Source: JAVSMW01 sp032027005 (GTDB lineage Bacteria; Bacillota; Thermincolia; Thermincolales; UBA2595). From it: DNA of 64,000 bases. The notes below the pieces were generated by a model that searched no databases, was not told the origin of the DNA, and was given only the letters and a program-made list of their open reading frames with translations. Of this stretch, positions 16,326-25,473 are shown one piece after another. Numbering within the stretch: position 1 is the first letter of the stretch; each line of letters starts with the position of its first letter. Location: contig JAVSMW010000001.1 of NCBI GenBank assembly GCA_032027005.1, positions 1 through 64,000 on the forward strand, given 5' to 3'. Made by a program: the position numbers and the translations under genes.

Positions 16326-17813
16326 TTATTCTAGGCCGTATTCCTTCCATCTCCTGGTCACTAATTCCCTTGCCTGTTCAGAAATAATTGAGGACACGGA
16401 TGGATACCTCTTGTTACCGTATTGCGGTTGAATCTCCAGTTCCCAGTTGATTGTGGCATCCAGCAGCACAGGAGCCCATTTGCCCATTCCATACTTAACT
16501 GAGTTTCTGAGATCTAACGGCACACTTGGATCGAGCATGCTGCCAATGCTTCCGTGACAAATCATTATGTCGCCCATATCAGCGTTCAGCCGGTAAGCCA
16601 GAGCCCAGTCAACAGCATCATCAGAATAAACGTCTATGTCTTCGTCTACAACGGTTACCATTTTTCCCGTATAGTTCATCAGCGTCGATCCCCAGATGCA
16701 GTGTGCTACCTGCTGGGCATGCCCGCGATAAGCAGTCTTGATTTGCACTCTCACGTTTGTACAGCGGCTTACCGGTTTGTTCCAGACACCAAGAATATTG
16801 GGCACTCCGCTCTTTTCCAAATAATCCCAAACAACCGCGCATTTGCTGTATGCCATCCAATAGTAAGGTTCAACCAACTTGCCCGGAATTCCACCTTCAA
16901 CTGTTCCGGCAAAAATAGCATCGTTACGATGGGTTATACATTCTACTCTGATCACATGCTTGGGAGTGCTTTCCCCCGCATAGTAACCGGTGTATTCCGC
17001 AAATGGTCCTTCTTGGATAAAAGTACCTGGATCAGCCGAAATAAATCCTTCTACAACTATCTCAGCACCAGCCGGTACCATCAGATCAGATGTCTCACAT
17101 TTAACCAGCGGTACTGATTCCCCCCGTAAACCACCTGTTATTTCGTATTCTGAGCAATCCGGATGAAACACAGGGGTGCTGGCGGCAATGAACAGGGTCG
17201 GATCCCAGCCATAAACCACAGCTACAGGCATTTCCTCGCCCCGTGCCCGGTATTTCGCGAAATGATGCCCCCAGTGCTGGCTCATAGCTAATAGTACGCC
17301 AATAGTGTTCTTTCCTGTAATCATCCCGCGATACATCCCAATATTCATCAAGCCGGTATCGGGGTCTTTTGTGACAATTCCACACATGGTGTTAATGTAC
17401 CGGCCCCCATCCTCAGCGTTCCATAATGGGACCGGAAAATCATACAGGTTAACTTCTTCACCCTTTACAATGTTTTCCTTAACCGGGCCGCTTTCCACAA
17501 CCGTGGGAGGTATCCGCAGTCTGAATTTATCCTTCATGCCAACTGTTATTTCCCGGTCGGTAGAGTTTTCCGGCAGCCCTAAAGCTAAGGCGACTCTACC
17601 AGGAGAAGCCAGTCCATTTGTGAAAACCCGGGTGCAGCGTCCTTTTTCATAATCCTTAATGTTTTCAAACAAGAGGGCCGGTCCTGCCTTTTCCCCTGTA
17701 AGACGGGTCAATGCTCCGATCTCTTCATTCCAATCAACCTGGTTTCTTATTGTTACTAACTGCTCCCTTTTTTCTATCGCCGCAATCCATTCTCTTAAAT
17801 CCGAAAATGCCAT
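16326..17813 (-). CDS. UbiD-family (de)carboxylase, paralogue 3
   Basis: A 495-residue UbiD-family protein with Arg162 in NIGMYRGM and Glu268 and Glu273 in QEGPFAEYTGYYAGE; the usual PFGE is PFAE here. It is longer than the other two at its C-terminus. ATG 17813 overlaps the TAA of the symporter gene by 1 bp (TAATG), so the two are translationally coupled and may act on the same substrate. GGAGGAAAATTATA precedes the start. Family knowledge gives prenyl-FMN-dependent (de)carboxylation; phthalate isomers, hydroxybenzoates or phenolics are candidate substrates, which the sequence alone cannot separate. Confidence 0.9.
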   Translation of the reverse strand: MAFSDLREWIAAIEKREQLVTIRNQVDWNEEIGALTRLTGEKAGPALLFENIKDYEKGRCTRVFTNGLASPGRVALALGLPENSTDREITVGMKDKFRLRIPPTVVESGPVKENIVKGEEVNLYDFPVPLWNAEDGGRYINTMCGIVTKDPDTGLMNIGMYRGMITGKNTIGVLLAMSQHWGHHFAKYRARGEEMPVAVVYGWDPTLFIAASTPVFHPDCSEYEITGGLRGESVPLVKCETSDLMVPAGAEIVVEGFISADPGTFIQEGPFAEYTGYYAGESTPKHVIRVECITHRNDAIFAGTVEGGIPGKLVEPYYWMAYSKCAVVWDYLEKSGVPNILGVWNKPVSRCTNVRVQIKTAYRGHAQQVAHCIWGSTLMNYTGKMVTVVDEDIDVYSDDAVDWALAYRLNADMGDIMICHGSIGSMLDPSVPLDLRNSVKYGMGKWAPVLLDATINWELEIQPQYGNKRYPSVSSIISEQARELVTRRWKEYGLE

Positions 17814-19384
17814 TATAATTTTCCTCCGTCCGTTATGGTTTTGCTTTCTAAGGGTAAAGATTTTGAATTTGCCTTAAATTCTTCCCGCAGGAAGCCATGA
17901 AACTTGTTGAAAATGCTCTGATCCTCCGCCGGAGTCAGTAAGGTTACAACGATGAAAACAACAATGTTGGGAACCAGGGCAATAATTGAAGGATGCCAGC
18001 CGGGAACCCAGGGAGATATCGCCACGGCTTTACCAGCGCCAAACTGGATTCCGGTTTGGATAAACAGTAGCAGCTCACCTAAAATCGAACCCGCTAAAAC
18101 GCCATACCTATTAGCCCTGGGCCAATAAATCGCACTTATCATGGCCGGAACAATTTGCATCATAATCCCAAATGAAAGCATCCCGATGAAGGCAATTGAC
18201 GTCGGGGGATGAATGGCGATTACAGCGGCAACTACCAGGATTAAACCGGTCCAGATACGTCCCCATTTAACAATTTGCTGTTCACTTTGTGTCTTAGCAT
18301 AGTGCTTGTAAATATCTTTAGTAATAACCCCGCTTACCCCAATAATCAGGGAAGCACTTGTAGACAGGACAGCCGCCCATAAAGCTGCGTTAAACATTCC
18401 CACCATAAAGGGCGAATTGAGAGTTGCAATAGCTGCCGGAAAGGCACCATCAACAGCCGTACCTTTTAATCCCGGTACCAATACCCTGGCCAAAGGTCCG
18501 CCTATCAGCTCCTGAATGCTCATTATAGGGAAAAGCAAGCCAAACAAAATCCCTGTCCATACAATTGATTTATTATCCTTTGCCGCATACCAGCGTAGAT
18601 AGTTTTGAGGAATAAGGACCATAGTAACCCCAACCACAGCGAAAAGAATAAACTGGCCGTAGGTCCACATGGGAACCTGTCCTGGAATGGTTAACATTTT
18701 ATCTAAGCCTTGTTTTGTTAGGGTCTCTACAACCCCTGGCATACCACCGTTTACAGACCCAAGCAGTGCAAACAGACAAATGATTATAATAATCGGGATT
18801 GTAAAACCTTGTACCGCATCAACCAAAGTTACACCCTTGTATCCACCCATAACCACATAACTAAATAAAATTACTGCAGTTAGCACCAGGCCTGCCCAAT
18901 ATGGGACCGCACCTTTGGTGATGGACGTTAAGACCATAGCGGTCCCGGTAAACTGCATCACCAAGTACGGAACTACTGTTAGGACAATCACTGCGGCAAA
19001 CCAAATTCTCATGATGTTTGAAGGGTACCTGTCAACCAGCAGGTCAATACACGTAACATAGTTCCATTTCTTCCCCAAGGCGAAAATAGGGATACCTAAC
19101 AGACATATGGCGATTACAAAAACAACACCTGTTGCAAGTCCTACTGCACCAAAGGTAGCCATCCCGGAGCTATAACTTTGGCCCACCACACCAATCATGA
19201 TAAAGGAACTCATATAAGAACCAATCAAAGCAAAAAGGGTTGTTAATGTTCCAAAAGTTCTGCCCCCGGCAAAATAATCAACCATGGTGTCCGAAGTAAG
19301 TCTACGACCAATAATCCCACCAACTACAATAGAAATAATCAGCCAGAAAAAAATCGAGATAAAAGCCGCCATCGTACTAGTCAT
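17813..19384 (-). CDS. Sodium:solute symporter family protein
   Basis: A 523-residue SSS-family transporter with about 13 hydrophobic segments. Early motifs DYFAGGRTFG and GSYMSSFIMIGVVG, and the later GGYKGVTLVDAVQG, are typical of the family. It imports organic acids or related solutes with Na+. RBS AGGGGTG lies 10 nt before ATG 19384. It follows a 76-residue two-span membrane protein by 18 bp, the arrangement seen for PanF/YhdT-type pairs, and is coupled to UbiD-3. A carboxylic acid substrate, perhaps an aromatic acid, is inferred from context. Confidence 0.92.
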   Translation of the reverse strand: MTSTMAAFISIFFWLIISIVVGGIIGRRLTSDTMVDYFAGGRTFGTLTTLFALIGSYMSSFIMIGVVGQSYSSGMATFGAVGLATGVVFVIAICLLGIPIFALGKKWNYVTCIDLLVDRYPSNIMRIWFAAVIVLTVVPYLVMQFTGTAMVLTSITKGAVPYWAGLVLTAVILFSYVVMGGYKGVTLVDAVQGFTIPIIIIICLFALLGSVNGGMPGVVETLTKQGLDKMLTIPGQVPMWTYGQFILFAVVGVTMVLIPQNYLRWYAAKDNKSIVWTGILFGLLFPIMSIQELIGGPLARVLVPGLKGTAVDGAFPAAIATLNSPFMVGMFNAALWAAVLSTSASLIIGVSGVITKDIYKHYAKTQSEQQIVKWGRIWTGLILVVAAVIAIHPPTSIAFIGMLSFGIMMQIVPAMISAIYWPRANRYGVLAGSILGELLLFIQTGIQFGAGKAVAISPWVPGWHPSIIALVPNIVVFIVVTLLTPAEDQSIFNKFHGFLREEFKANSKSLPLESKTITDGGKL

Positions 19385-19402
19385 AATTGAACACCCCTTT
19401 TT

Positions 19403-19633
19403 TTAATCTTTGAATCTGTTGAGTACAAAAACTGTCGAAACCAACCAAATGAGCAAATATACGGTTGTTTCAAAAACAAGCCAGCCCGGGACCCAACCCC
19501 AAAACAAGGGCTTATAAACCCCATGCGGATTTCCAATTATTCCCGGAATAGCTCCTGGCCAGAAGAATAAAATGAATAACCCCACCAACGCCGCAAATAA
19601 TACCTTTGAGGACCAATTATTTAAAATACCCAT
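19403..19633 (-). CDS. Small two-span membrane protein, symporter partner
   Basis: A 76-residue protein with two transmembrane segments, the second ending in FVLNRFKD with a positively charged tail. Such small subunits precede SSS symporter genes (YhdT/PanF type and DUF3311-like families) and are thought to assist the transporter. An in-frame TTG at 19651 exists, but GAGGGAGGGAA precedes the ATG at 19633, so I use the latter. The stop is 18 bp before the symporter start. Exact family membership is uncertain. Confidence 0.75.
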   Translation of the reverse strand: MGILNNWSSKVLFAALVGLFILFFWPGAIPGIIGNPHGVYKPLFWGWVPGWLVFETTVYLLIWLVSTVFVLNRFKD

Positions 19634-19653
19634 TATATTTCCCTCCCTCAATA

Positions 19654-21255
19654 TTAACCTGCCTGCATTTTTGCCAATTCCATTTCCTTTAACTTACGCT
19701 TATCCACCTTGCCCTGGCCTGTTTTGGGCAACTCGTTTAGAAATTCCACAATTCTAGGGAATTTGTGCACAGCCAATCTTTCCTTACAGAAGATTTTTAA
19801 CTCCTCCGAAAGTTTATCAGAAGGATCTACACCCTGTTTAAGTACCACATAAGCTTTAGTCGTCATCAGACCGTAAGAATCCGGAACTCCGATCATTACA
19901 CATTCCTTTATGTCCGAGTGTGTTTGAAGCAGTTGCTGAACCTCCAAAATGGGTACCCAAACCCCACTTACCTTGATGTTTTCCTCTGCTCTTCCTATGT
20001 ACCAGAAGTTTCCTTCCTCATCCTCCCGAAATAAATCACCTGTATTTAACCAGTCTCCGCCAATAAAGGTCTTCTTGGACTTTTCATGATCCAGATAATA
20101 ATAAGTACCCACTGAGTCCGCTTTTATCCATAAGGTTCCATGCTCGCCCTTTGGTACGGGGTTTCCATCCCCGTCAACTATTTTGGCTTCAACAAACGGA
20201 GTAAGTCTGCCAACACTACCGGGAACCTTTTCACCAGGACGGTTAGCTAAGTAGCCCATATAGGACTCGGCTGAACCAAGTACTTCAACAACTTCTACAC
20301 CGAAGCCCTTCATCCAGTCATTATACAGCTGCCCGGACAAAGCCTCGCCAGAAGACAAGGTAGCCCGCAGGCAACTTATATCGTGGCGTTCCCGGTCGGG
20401 AACTTGAAGCATACCAAGCATCATTGTCGGAACGTTAACTAAAACCGACGGCCTGTACTTACTTATCAGTTCAAAGATTAGATTGGGCGTAACCTTTTCT
20501 TTATAAAGGACAATGCTGCCGCCGACCCTCAGTACAAAATTAAGCCCCAGGTCATGAGCATAATGGAAAAACAGTTTGGGAACATTAACAACTACATCAT
20601 TTTCATTATAATTTGTCATCTTCAACCAAGATTCGCACCCGATCAAACCGTCACGGTGCATATGGGGAACACCCTTGGGTTTATCGGTAGTCCCACCGGA
20701 AAAATTCCAGAAAGCTATCTCATCCCGGGAAGTAGGCTCGCACTCCAACTCCCCGGAGGCCTCCCCGATCATACGCTTAAATTCGAATTCCCTGTTGGCT
20801 GTTTCCAATGGATTTTCCGTAAGCAAAAGCAATCCCTTCATATAACTCGGATGGTGTAGATTAGCTAAAGCCTCACGAACCTTTTCTACAGTTGTTTCGT
20901 CTACAACAATGGCAGCAGGCTTAATATAATCAATGAAGTATTCATAATCGGAGGTATGCAAATAAGTGTAAACACATGTGGAAACTGCACCGATTTTCAT
21001 CGTCCCCAGCCAAGTGGCAGCCCATTCTGGACAATCGTTCAAAACTAATAAGACCCTGTTCTCACGTTCAACTCCCACCATTTTAAGAGTATTTCCGACT
21101 TTATTGGTGAGTTCACATAATTGATTGTACGTGTAACTCTGATCCTGATAGTAAAGCGCTACTCGCTCACCTCTGCCACAAGCAATATTTTCGTCTAGGA
21201 AGTACGTTGCTAAATTAAGTCTCTCCGGTATCACCATATCTGCTTTTGAGTCCAC
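19654..21255 (-). CDS. Aromatic acid-CoA ligase (benzoate-CoA ligase family)
   Basis: A 533-residue adenylate-forming enzyme that would convert an aromatic acid, ATP and CoA to the acyl-CoA. The P-loop is NFSGGTTDKPKGVPHMH, where the usual GTTGxPKG has Asp in place of Gly. FFHYAHDLGLNF corresponds to the aromatic-substrate region of benzoate-CoA ligases; WLNTGDLF and YIGRAEENIKVSG follow, and the C-terminal catalytic Lys is in KTGQGKVDKRK. The start is GTG 21255, with AAAGGAGG 7 nt upstream; no ATG is as well placed. It lies 48 bp after the hcrB-like gene, so its product is plausibly the substrate of that reductase. Confidence 0.9.
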   Translation of the reverse strand: MDSKADMVIPERLNLATYFLDENIACGRGERVALYYQDQSYTYNQLCELTNKVGNTLKMVGVERENRVLLVLNDCPEWAATWLGTMKIGAVSTCVYTYLHTSDYEYFIDYIKPAAIVVDETTVEKVREALANLHHPSYMKGLLLLTENPLETANREFEFKRMIGEASGELECEPTSRDEIAFWNFSGGTTDKPKGVPHMHRDGLIGCESWLKMTNYNENDVVVNVPKLFFHYAHDLGLNFVLRVGGSIVLYKEKVTPNLIFELISKYRPSVLVNVPTMMLGMLQVPDRERHDISCLRATLSSGEALSGQLYNDWMKGFGVEVVEVLGSAESYMGYLANRPGEKVPGSVGRLTPFVEAKIVDGDGNPVPKGEHGTLWIKADSVGTYYYLDHEKSKKTFIGGDWLNTGDLFREDEEGNFWYIGRAEENIKVSGVWVPILEVQQLLQTHSDIKECVMIGVPDSYGLMTTKAYVVLKQGVDPSDKLSEELKIFCKERLAVHKFPRIVEFLNELPKTGQGKVDKRKLKEMELAKMQAG

Positions 21256-21302
21256 GATTTTCCTCCTTTCTTATTTACCTCCAAATCGACTCTAACCTTC
21301 CT

Positions 21303-22283
21303 CTACCATGTTAACGCTGTCAAAGCCCGCTTAGTGAGTACTCTAACCAGCGCTTTTTTGTGGTACGGTGAGCCTCCCATTTTATGGATTGGCCGTGCAG
21401 ATTTATATGCTAATTCCGCAGCCTCATTTATAGCTTCTTTTATTTCTCTGCCGATCAATACGTTTTCAGCTTCCACTACCCTCTCCGGTGCTGTCCCTAC
21501 GGCATTGAGCACAATTCTGGCCCTAACGCATACCCCGCCGGGTCTGTCAAGAGAAATTGATGCAGCCACTCCCACTACAGGAAAATCTACTGCTTCCCTT
21601 AGCCGGTATTTTTCATAGCCAAAACCGGTATGGGGTCGGTCTATTGGAACAACCACAGACTTAATAATTTCGTCCGGCTGAAGTTGTACCGGACTTTTGC
21701 CATCACCGGTATAAATGGAATCCAATGACTCCTCACGATTTCCCTGTGGACCTACAATCCTAACCCATGCATCCAAAGCAATTAAAGCCGGAGCAGTATC
21801 GCCGGAATAAACGGCATGACATACAGAACTCTTTGCAGCCACATAACACCGGTCTCCACCGGTTTTGAAGCAGGGCGGACGGGATTGCCGCCATCTTAAA
21901 GACTGGTTAAAATAATAGCAGCGATTATCAAGACAGATATTCCCACCTAACGTACCCATACTCCGGTGCTGTGGTCCCGCTACAACAGAAGCTGCTTTAG
22001 CCAACAAAGGAACCGCACTTAATACTTCCGGCGATGATTCTATGGTACTGAGTTTTGTTAATGCTCCCACCTCGATTTCATCTGGCCGGGAAGTAATCCC
22101 GCTCATTTCAGAAATTCCTTTTAAATCCACCAGATACCTAAACTTAACAAGCCGCTGCTTTAGTTTAATGACAAGGTCACTACCGCCAGCGATTATACCT
22201 GCTTCCCCCCGGTGTACAGAAAGCATCTCGACTGCCTCGGCAACAGTCCTGGGCTTAAGATGTTCAAATTCCGGCAGGCGCAT
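21303..22283 (-). CDS. hcrB: 4-hydroxybenzoyl-CoA reductase-type FAD/4Fe-4S (beta) subunit
   Basis: A 326-residue FAD subunit of the xanthine dehydrogenase family with AGGSDLV (~32-38) and TLGGNICLDN (~111-120). Unlike ordinary CoxM subunits, it has an insertion of about 40 residues with Cys122, Cys138, Cys146 and Cys155. Those positions coincide with the extra 4Fe-4S ligands I recall for the Thauera 4-hydroxybenzoyl-CoA reductase beta subunit. That cluster marks the enzyme as working in the reductive direction, with low-potential electrons entering. The ATG at 22283 lies inside the 3' end of the Mo-subunit gene (20-bp overlap) behind GGGAGGG. Confidence 0.88.
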   Translation of the reverse strand: MRLPEFEHLKPRTVAEAVEMLSVHRGEAGIIAGGSDLVIKLKQRLVKFRYLVDLKGISEMSGITSRPDEIEVGALTKLSTIESSPEVLSAVPLLAKAASVVAGPQHRSMGTLGGNICLDNRCYYFNQSLRWRQSRPPCFKTGGDRCYVAAKSSVCHAVYSGDTAPALIALDAWVRIVGPQGNREESLDSIYTGDGKSPVQLQPDEIIKSVVVPIDRPHTGFGYEKYRLREAVDFPVVGVAASISLDRPGGVCVRARIVLNAVGTAPERVVEAENVLIGREIKEAINEAAELAYKSARPIHKMGGSPYHKKALVRVLTKRALTALTW

Positions 22284-24603
22284 CTTTTATCCCTCCCTTC
22301 TCCAGTTTTTCTTTTTTCTCCAATGCCCGCAGTATTTTTTCCGGTGTGATCGGCAAATCAGTGATCATCACTCCAATCGCATCATATACAGCGTTTACGA
22401 TAGCCGGGACCGTAGATACCTGAGTGCCTTCGGCTGATTCTTTAGCTCCAAAGGGACCAATCGGATCATTAGTTTCTATATTTATGGAATCCATGACCTC
22501 GGGCATATCCAGAGCCGTTGGCATCTTATAATCCAGAATTGACGGGTTTAGAGTCAGTCCATCCTCATTAAGGCATTCCTCGTAAAGGGCCTGACCCATA
22601 CCGCCGTATACTGAACCATCATGCTGCCCCTCCACTATCAGGGGGTTAAACATTTTCCCCAGATCATGAGCAACAATCATTTTCTGTAATTTAACCTGAC
22701 CGGTTTCCCGGTCCACCTCAACTTCGGCTACCTGACTGCCGAAGGTATATGTGTTAGCAACATCGCCCTCACCGGTATCCCAATTTGGCAAGTCAACCTC
22801 CTGGCCAAAGTAACCCTCACCCATTATTACTTGTCCCGAACCATGCTGGTAAGTTAGCCGGCAAAGCTTGCCAAAAGATATCACCTTTTCCGGGCATGTT
22901 TTCACATAGACTTTGCGATTTCTGAATTCAATTTCATCGGTCTGGGCCTCTAACACTTTTGCAGCCACTTCAGCCAACATATCGCGGCATTTTCTCGCAG
23001 CGATAATCAATGCCGGCCCGGCGGTAGAAGTTACCCTGCTGCCATAACTACCCGGGTCTACCGGAGTTAGGAAAGTATCCACCCTGGATACATGGACATC
23101 TTCGACAGCAATCCCAAGCACTTCCGCGGTCATAGTAGCCAGTACTGTTTCTGCTCCCTGCCCCGAATCAGTGGCTCCTGGCAGAACAGAAACAGTGCCA
23201 TCCTCATGAACCTTTATTACAACTGCACAGGCGGTATGGCCGTGCAGCCGGGCTCCAGACATAAAACCGTTGCATGCTATCCCTATTCCTCTTAAATACC
23301 TGCCGCCTTGTTCCCGTTCTCTGGCAAATTCTTTTTTGCGTTCCTTCCATTTTACCAGGTCGGCGGAGCGGTTTATTGTTTCTTTCAAGCCGCAGCTAGA
23401 GATGTGAAACTTGTTAACTGTAACGGAATTAGGCTCGATGGCATTCTTTAACCTGATTTCAACAGGGTCAATTCCCAAGTCCATGGCAATCATATCTAAC
23501 TGGCAGTCAGCGGCAAATCTGGTCTGAGGAACTCCATGCCCCCGCTGGGCCACAGAAACAGGCTTATTAGTGAAAATCCGCTGAGCATCATATTTTAAAT
23601 TAGGCAGTTTGTAGGGAAGGGTAAGGAAAGTACCAGCCAGATAGATTGTCATAGGTCCTACTGCTGTATAGGCTCCGCCGTCGGCAATGACCCGGCACTC
23701 GGTAGCCAATAAGGTTCCATCTTTCTTAACCCCGGTTTTCATATAAATTATCATAGGGTGCCGACGTCGCCCGGCCATTAATACATCTTCAATATCATAG
23801 ACAAATTTCACCGGATGACCGGTTTTCTTGGAAAGTAAAACCGCAGAATAATCTAAAGCAAAAGTATCATTTTTCCCGCCGAAACCACCGCCAACACAGG
23901 GCTGAATTACCCTGACATTGCTTAGGGGCACCTTAAAGGCGCTGGCCAGGTTGCGGTAGGGAAAATATGGGCTCTGCTTGGAACCCCAGAAGGTGATTTT
24001 CCCCGGTTCCTCGTAACTGGCTACACAGGCGTGGGGTTCCAAAAAACCGTGAAGTACAGATTGACTGTAAAAGCGGTCCTCTCTAATGTGGTCCACCTGC
24101 GCAAAGGCGGTTTCCACATCCCCAAAATTGAAATGCATTTCAGCACTAATATTCCGCTGCACATGGTCATGTATGGCTGGAGCTCCTTCCTGCATGGCCT
24201 CCTCAGGATCAAAAACTGCCGGAAGGATTTCGTATTCCACACGAATTAATCCAATAGCTTCCTGAGCAATGTCAGGATCAATGGCTGCCACAGCAGCTAC
24301 TTCATCTCCAATAAACCGCACTTTATCCGGTGCCAAGGGGGACTCGTCACGGGTATGAGGCATAAAACCATGACGGAATCCATTAAAGTCCTTACCGGTT
24401 ATTACACCACGCACTCCAGGCAGATGTTCAGCCCGGCTGGTATCAATTGACACAATCCTGGCATGAGGATAAGGACTCCTCAGAACTTCACCGTAAAGCA
24501 TGCCGGCTACAGAGATATCTGCAGCATATTCAGCCTTACCCGTAACCTTTGGTATCCCATCAACCCTGGGAGTAGGTTTGCCCAAAATTGAAAACGCTCC
24601 CAT
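22264..24603 (-). CDS. hcrA: 4-hydroxybenzoyl-CoA reductase-type molybdenum (alpha) subunit
   Basis: A 779-residue molybdenum hydroxylase large subunit. Recognisable blocks are FIGDEVAAVAA, QPCVGGGFGGK, RGHGVPQTRFAADCQ, PGATDSGQGAETV and the C-terminal GAKESAEGT, whose Glu725 corresponds to the catalytic Glu of the family. With the two neighbouring subunits it forms a three-cofactor enzyme that removes the 4-hydroxyl of 4-hydroxybenzoyl-CoA to give benzoyl-CoA. ATG 24603 shares its A with the TAA of the upstream small-subunit gene, and AAAGGAG precedes it. Other CoA-ester or free-acid substrates are possible, but the beta-subunit cluster favours this one. Confidence 0.88.
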   Translation of the reverse strand: MGAFSILGKPTPRVDGIPKVTGKAEYAADISVAGMLYGEVLRSPYPHARIVSIDTSRAEHLPGVRGVITGKDFNGFRHGFMPHTRDESPLAPDKVRFIGDEVAAVAAIDPDIAQEAIGLIRVEYEILPAVFDPEEAMQEGAPAIHDHVQRNISAEMHFNFGDVETAFAQVDHIREDRFYSQSVLHGFLEPHACVASYEEPGKITFWGSKQSPYFPYRNLASAFKVPLSNVRVIQPCVGGGFGGKNDTFALDYSAVLLSKKTGHPVKFVYDIEDVLMAGRRRHPMIIYMKTGVKKDGTLLATECRVIADGGAYTAVGPMTIYLAGTFLTLPYKLPNLKYDAQRIFTNKPVSVAQRGHGVPQTRFAADCQLDMIAMDLGIDPVEIRLKNAIEPNSVTVNKFHISSCGLKETINRSADLVKWKERKKEFAREREQGGRYLRGIGIACNGFMSGARLHGHTACAVVIKVHEDGTVSVLPGATDSGQGAETVLATMTAEVLGIAVEDVHVSRVDTFLTPVDPGSYGSRVTSTAGPALIIAARKCRDMLAEVAAKVLEAQTDEIEFRNRKVYVKTCPEKVISFGKLCRLTYQHGSGQVIMGEGYFGQEVDLPNWDTGEGDVANTYTFGSQVAEVEVDRETGQVKLQKMIVAHDLGKMFNPLIVEGQHDGSVYGGMGQALYEECLNEDGLTLNPSILDYKMPTALDMPEVMDSINIETNDPIGPFGAKESAEGTQVSTVPAIVNAVYDAIGVMITDLPITPEKILRALEKKEKLEKGGIKDAPAGI

Positions 24604-25127
24604 TACCTAGTCTCCTTTCCTGATTGTTCGCTCTTAGAGCCTGATCCTGAACCTAACCCTGAACCTGACCCCGACCCTGCCACAGCCATAATTGCTTTAA
24701 TGGGTTTTGCGTAGCCTGTGCATCGACAGCTATTACCGGAAATGGCGCGACGAATTTCATGTTCGCTGGGTTTTGGATTTTTGTCCAAAAGTGCTTTGGC
24801 CGACATGATCATTCCGGGGGTACAAAACCCGCATTGAATAGCCCCATGTTCATGAAAAGATTTTTGTAGTGGATGTAATTGCCCATCGTGGGCCAAACCC
24901 TCGATAGTTTGGATTTGCTTGCCTTGCATTTCCACAGCCAGAGCGATGCAGGACAAAAGAGGTTCCCCATCAACAATTACTGTACAGGTTCCACAATCAC
25001 CGACATCACAACCTTTTTTGGCACCTGTTAAACCTAGCTGTTCACGCAGAACTTCTAACAAGGTGTTGTTTTCTTTTATCTTCAGGTGGTGTTCTACACC
25101 ATTCACTAATAAAGTAACCCTAACCAA
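24603..25127 (-). CDS. hcrC: 4-hydroxybenzoyl-CoA reductase-type 2Fe-2S (gamma) subunit
   Basis: A 174-residue 2Fe-2S subunit with both clusters: N-terminal GCDVGDCGTC...SC and C-terminal QCGFCTPGM with CRCTGYAKP. It has an unusual tail after AVAG, about 24 residues of Gly-Ser repeats (GSGSGSGLGSGSGSK) ending in a charged stretch, absent from typical family members of ~155-160 residues. The start is TTG 25127 behind AAGGAGGG with 7-nt spacing. It is the first gene of the long minus-strand cluster. The first domain aligns well with the N-terminus of the fused enzyme at 4.3-6.7 kb. Confidence 0.88.
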   Translation of the reverse strand: MVRVTLLVNGVEHHLKIKENNTLLEVLREQLGLTGAKKGCDVGDCGTCTVIVDGEPLLSCIALAVEMQGKQIQTIEGLAHDGQLHPLQKSFHEHGAIQCGFCTPGMIMSAKALLDKNPKPSEHEIRRAISGNSCRCTGYAKPIKAIMAVAGSGSGSGLGSGSGSKSEQSGKETR

Positions 25128-25473
25128 ATTGATTCCCTCCTTGCTGTCCCATATTTTGTTAAAGTATACTACATTACTTTGGACTTTACATTATGTAAGA
25201 AATCTAATTAACTTCGGTCTGGATTTAGCTTTTTTGTTTAATATGTTTAAATTTCAGGGAGCCTTTAAGAATTGAATATTTATCTTGTATTAATGTACAA
25301 AAAATTATAATGTTTCTTTAATATGCTTGTTGAAATAATCCAATATCACTAAATTTGCGAACTGGCTAAAGACTATAGAAAACTTTGTCAATTTTGTCGT
25401 TTTATACACAAGGAAATTGCTGTTATTTAGTCGAATCTTATCATACATTGTAAAAGTTTCAGGAGGTTAGGTC
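25128..25473. promoter_or_regulatory. Divergent AT-rich promoter region, hcrCAB-like operon / minC
   Basis: This 346-bp AT-rich gap separates the aromatic cluster from minC and must hold promoters for both. On the minus strand TATACT (25163-25168) is a good -10 box for the cluster, but the matching -35 is poor. A perfect palindrome TTACAT-T-ATGTAA (25186-25198) lies where the -35 would be and could be an activator or repressor site. No promoter for minC was convincing. No gene is seen in the gap. Confidence 0.35.
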
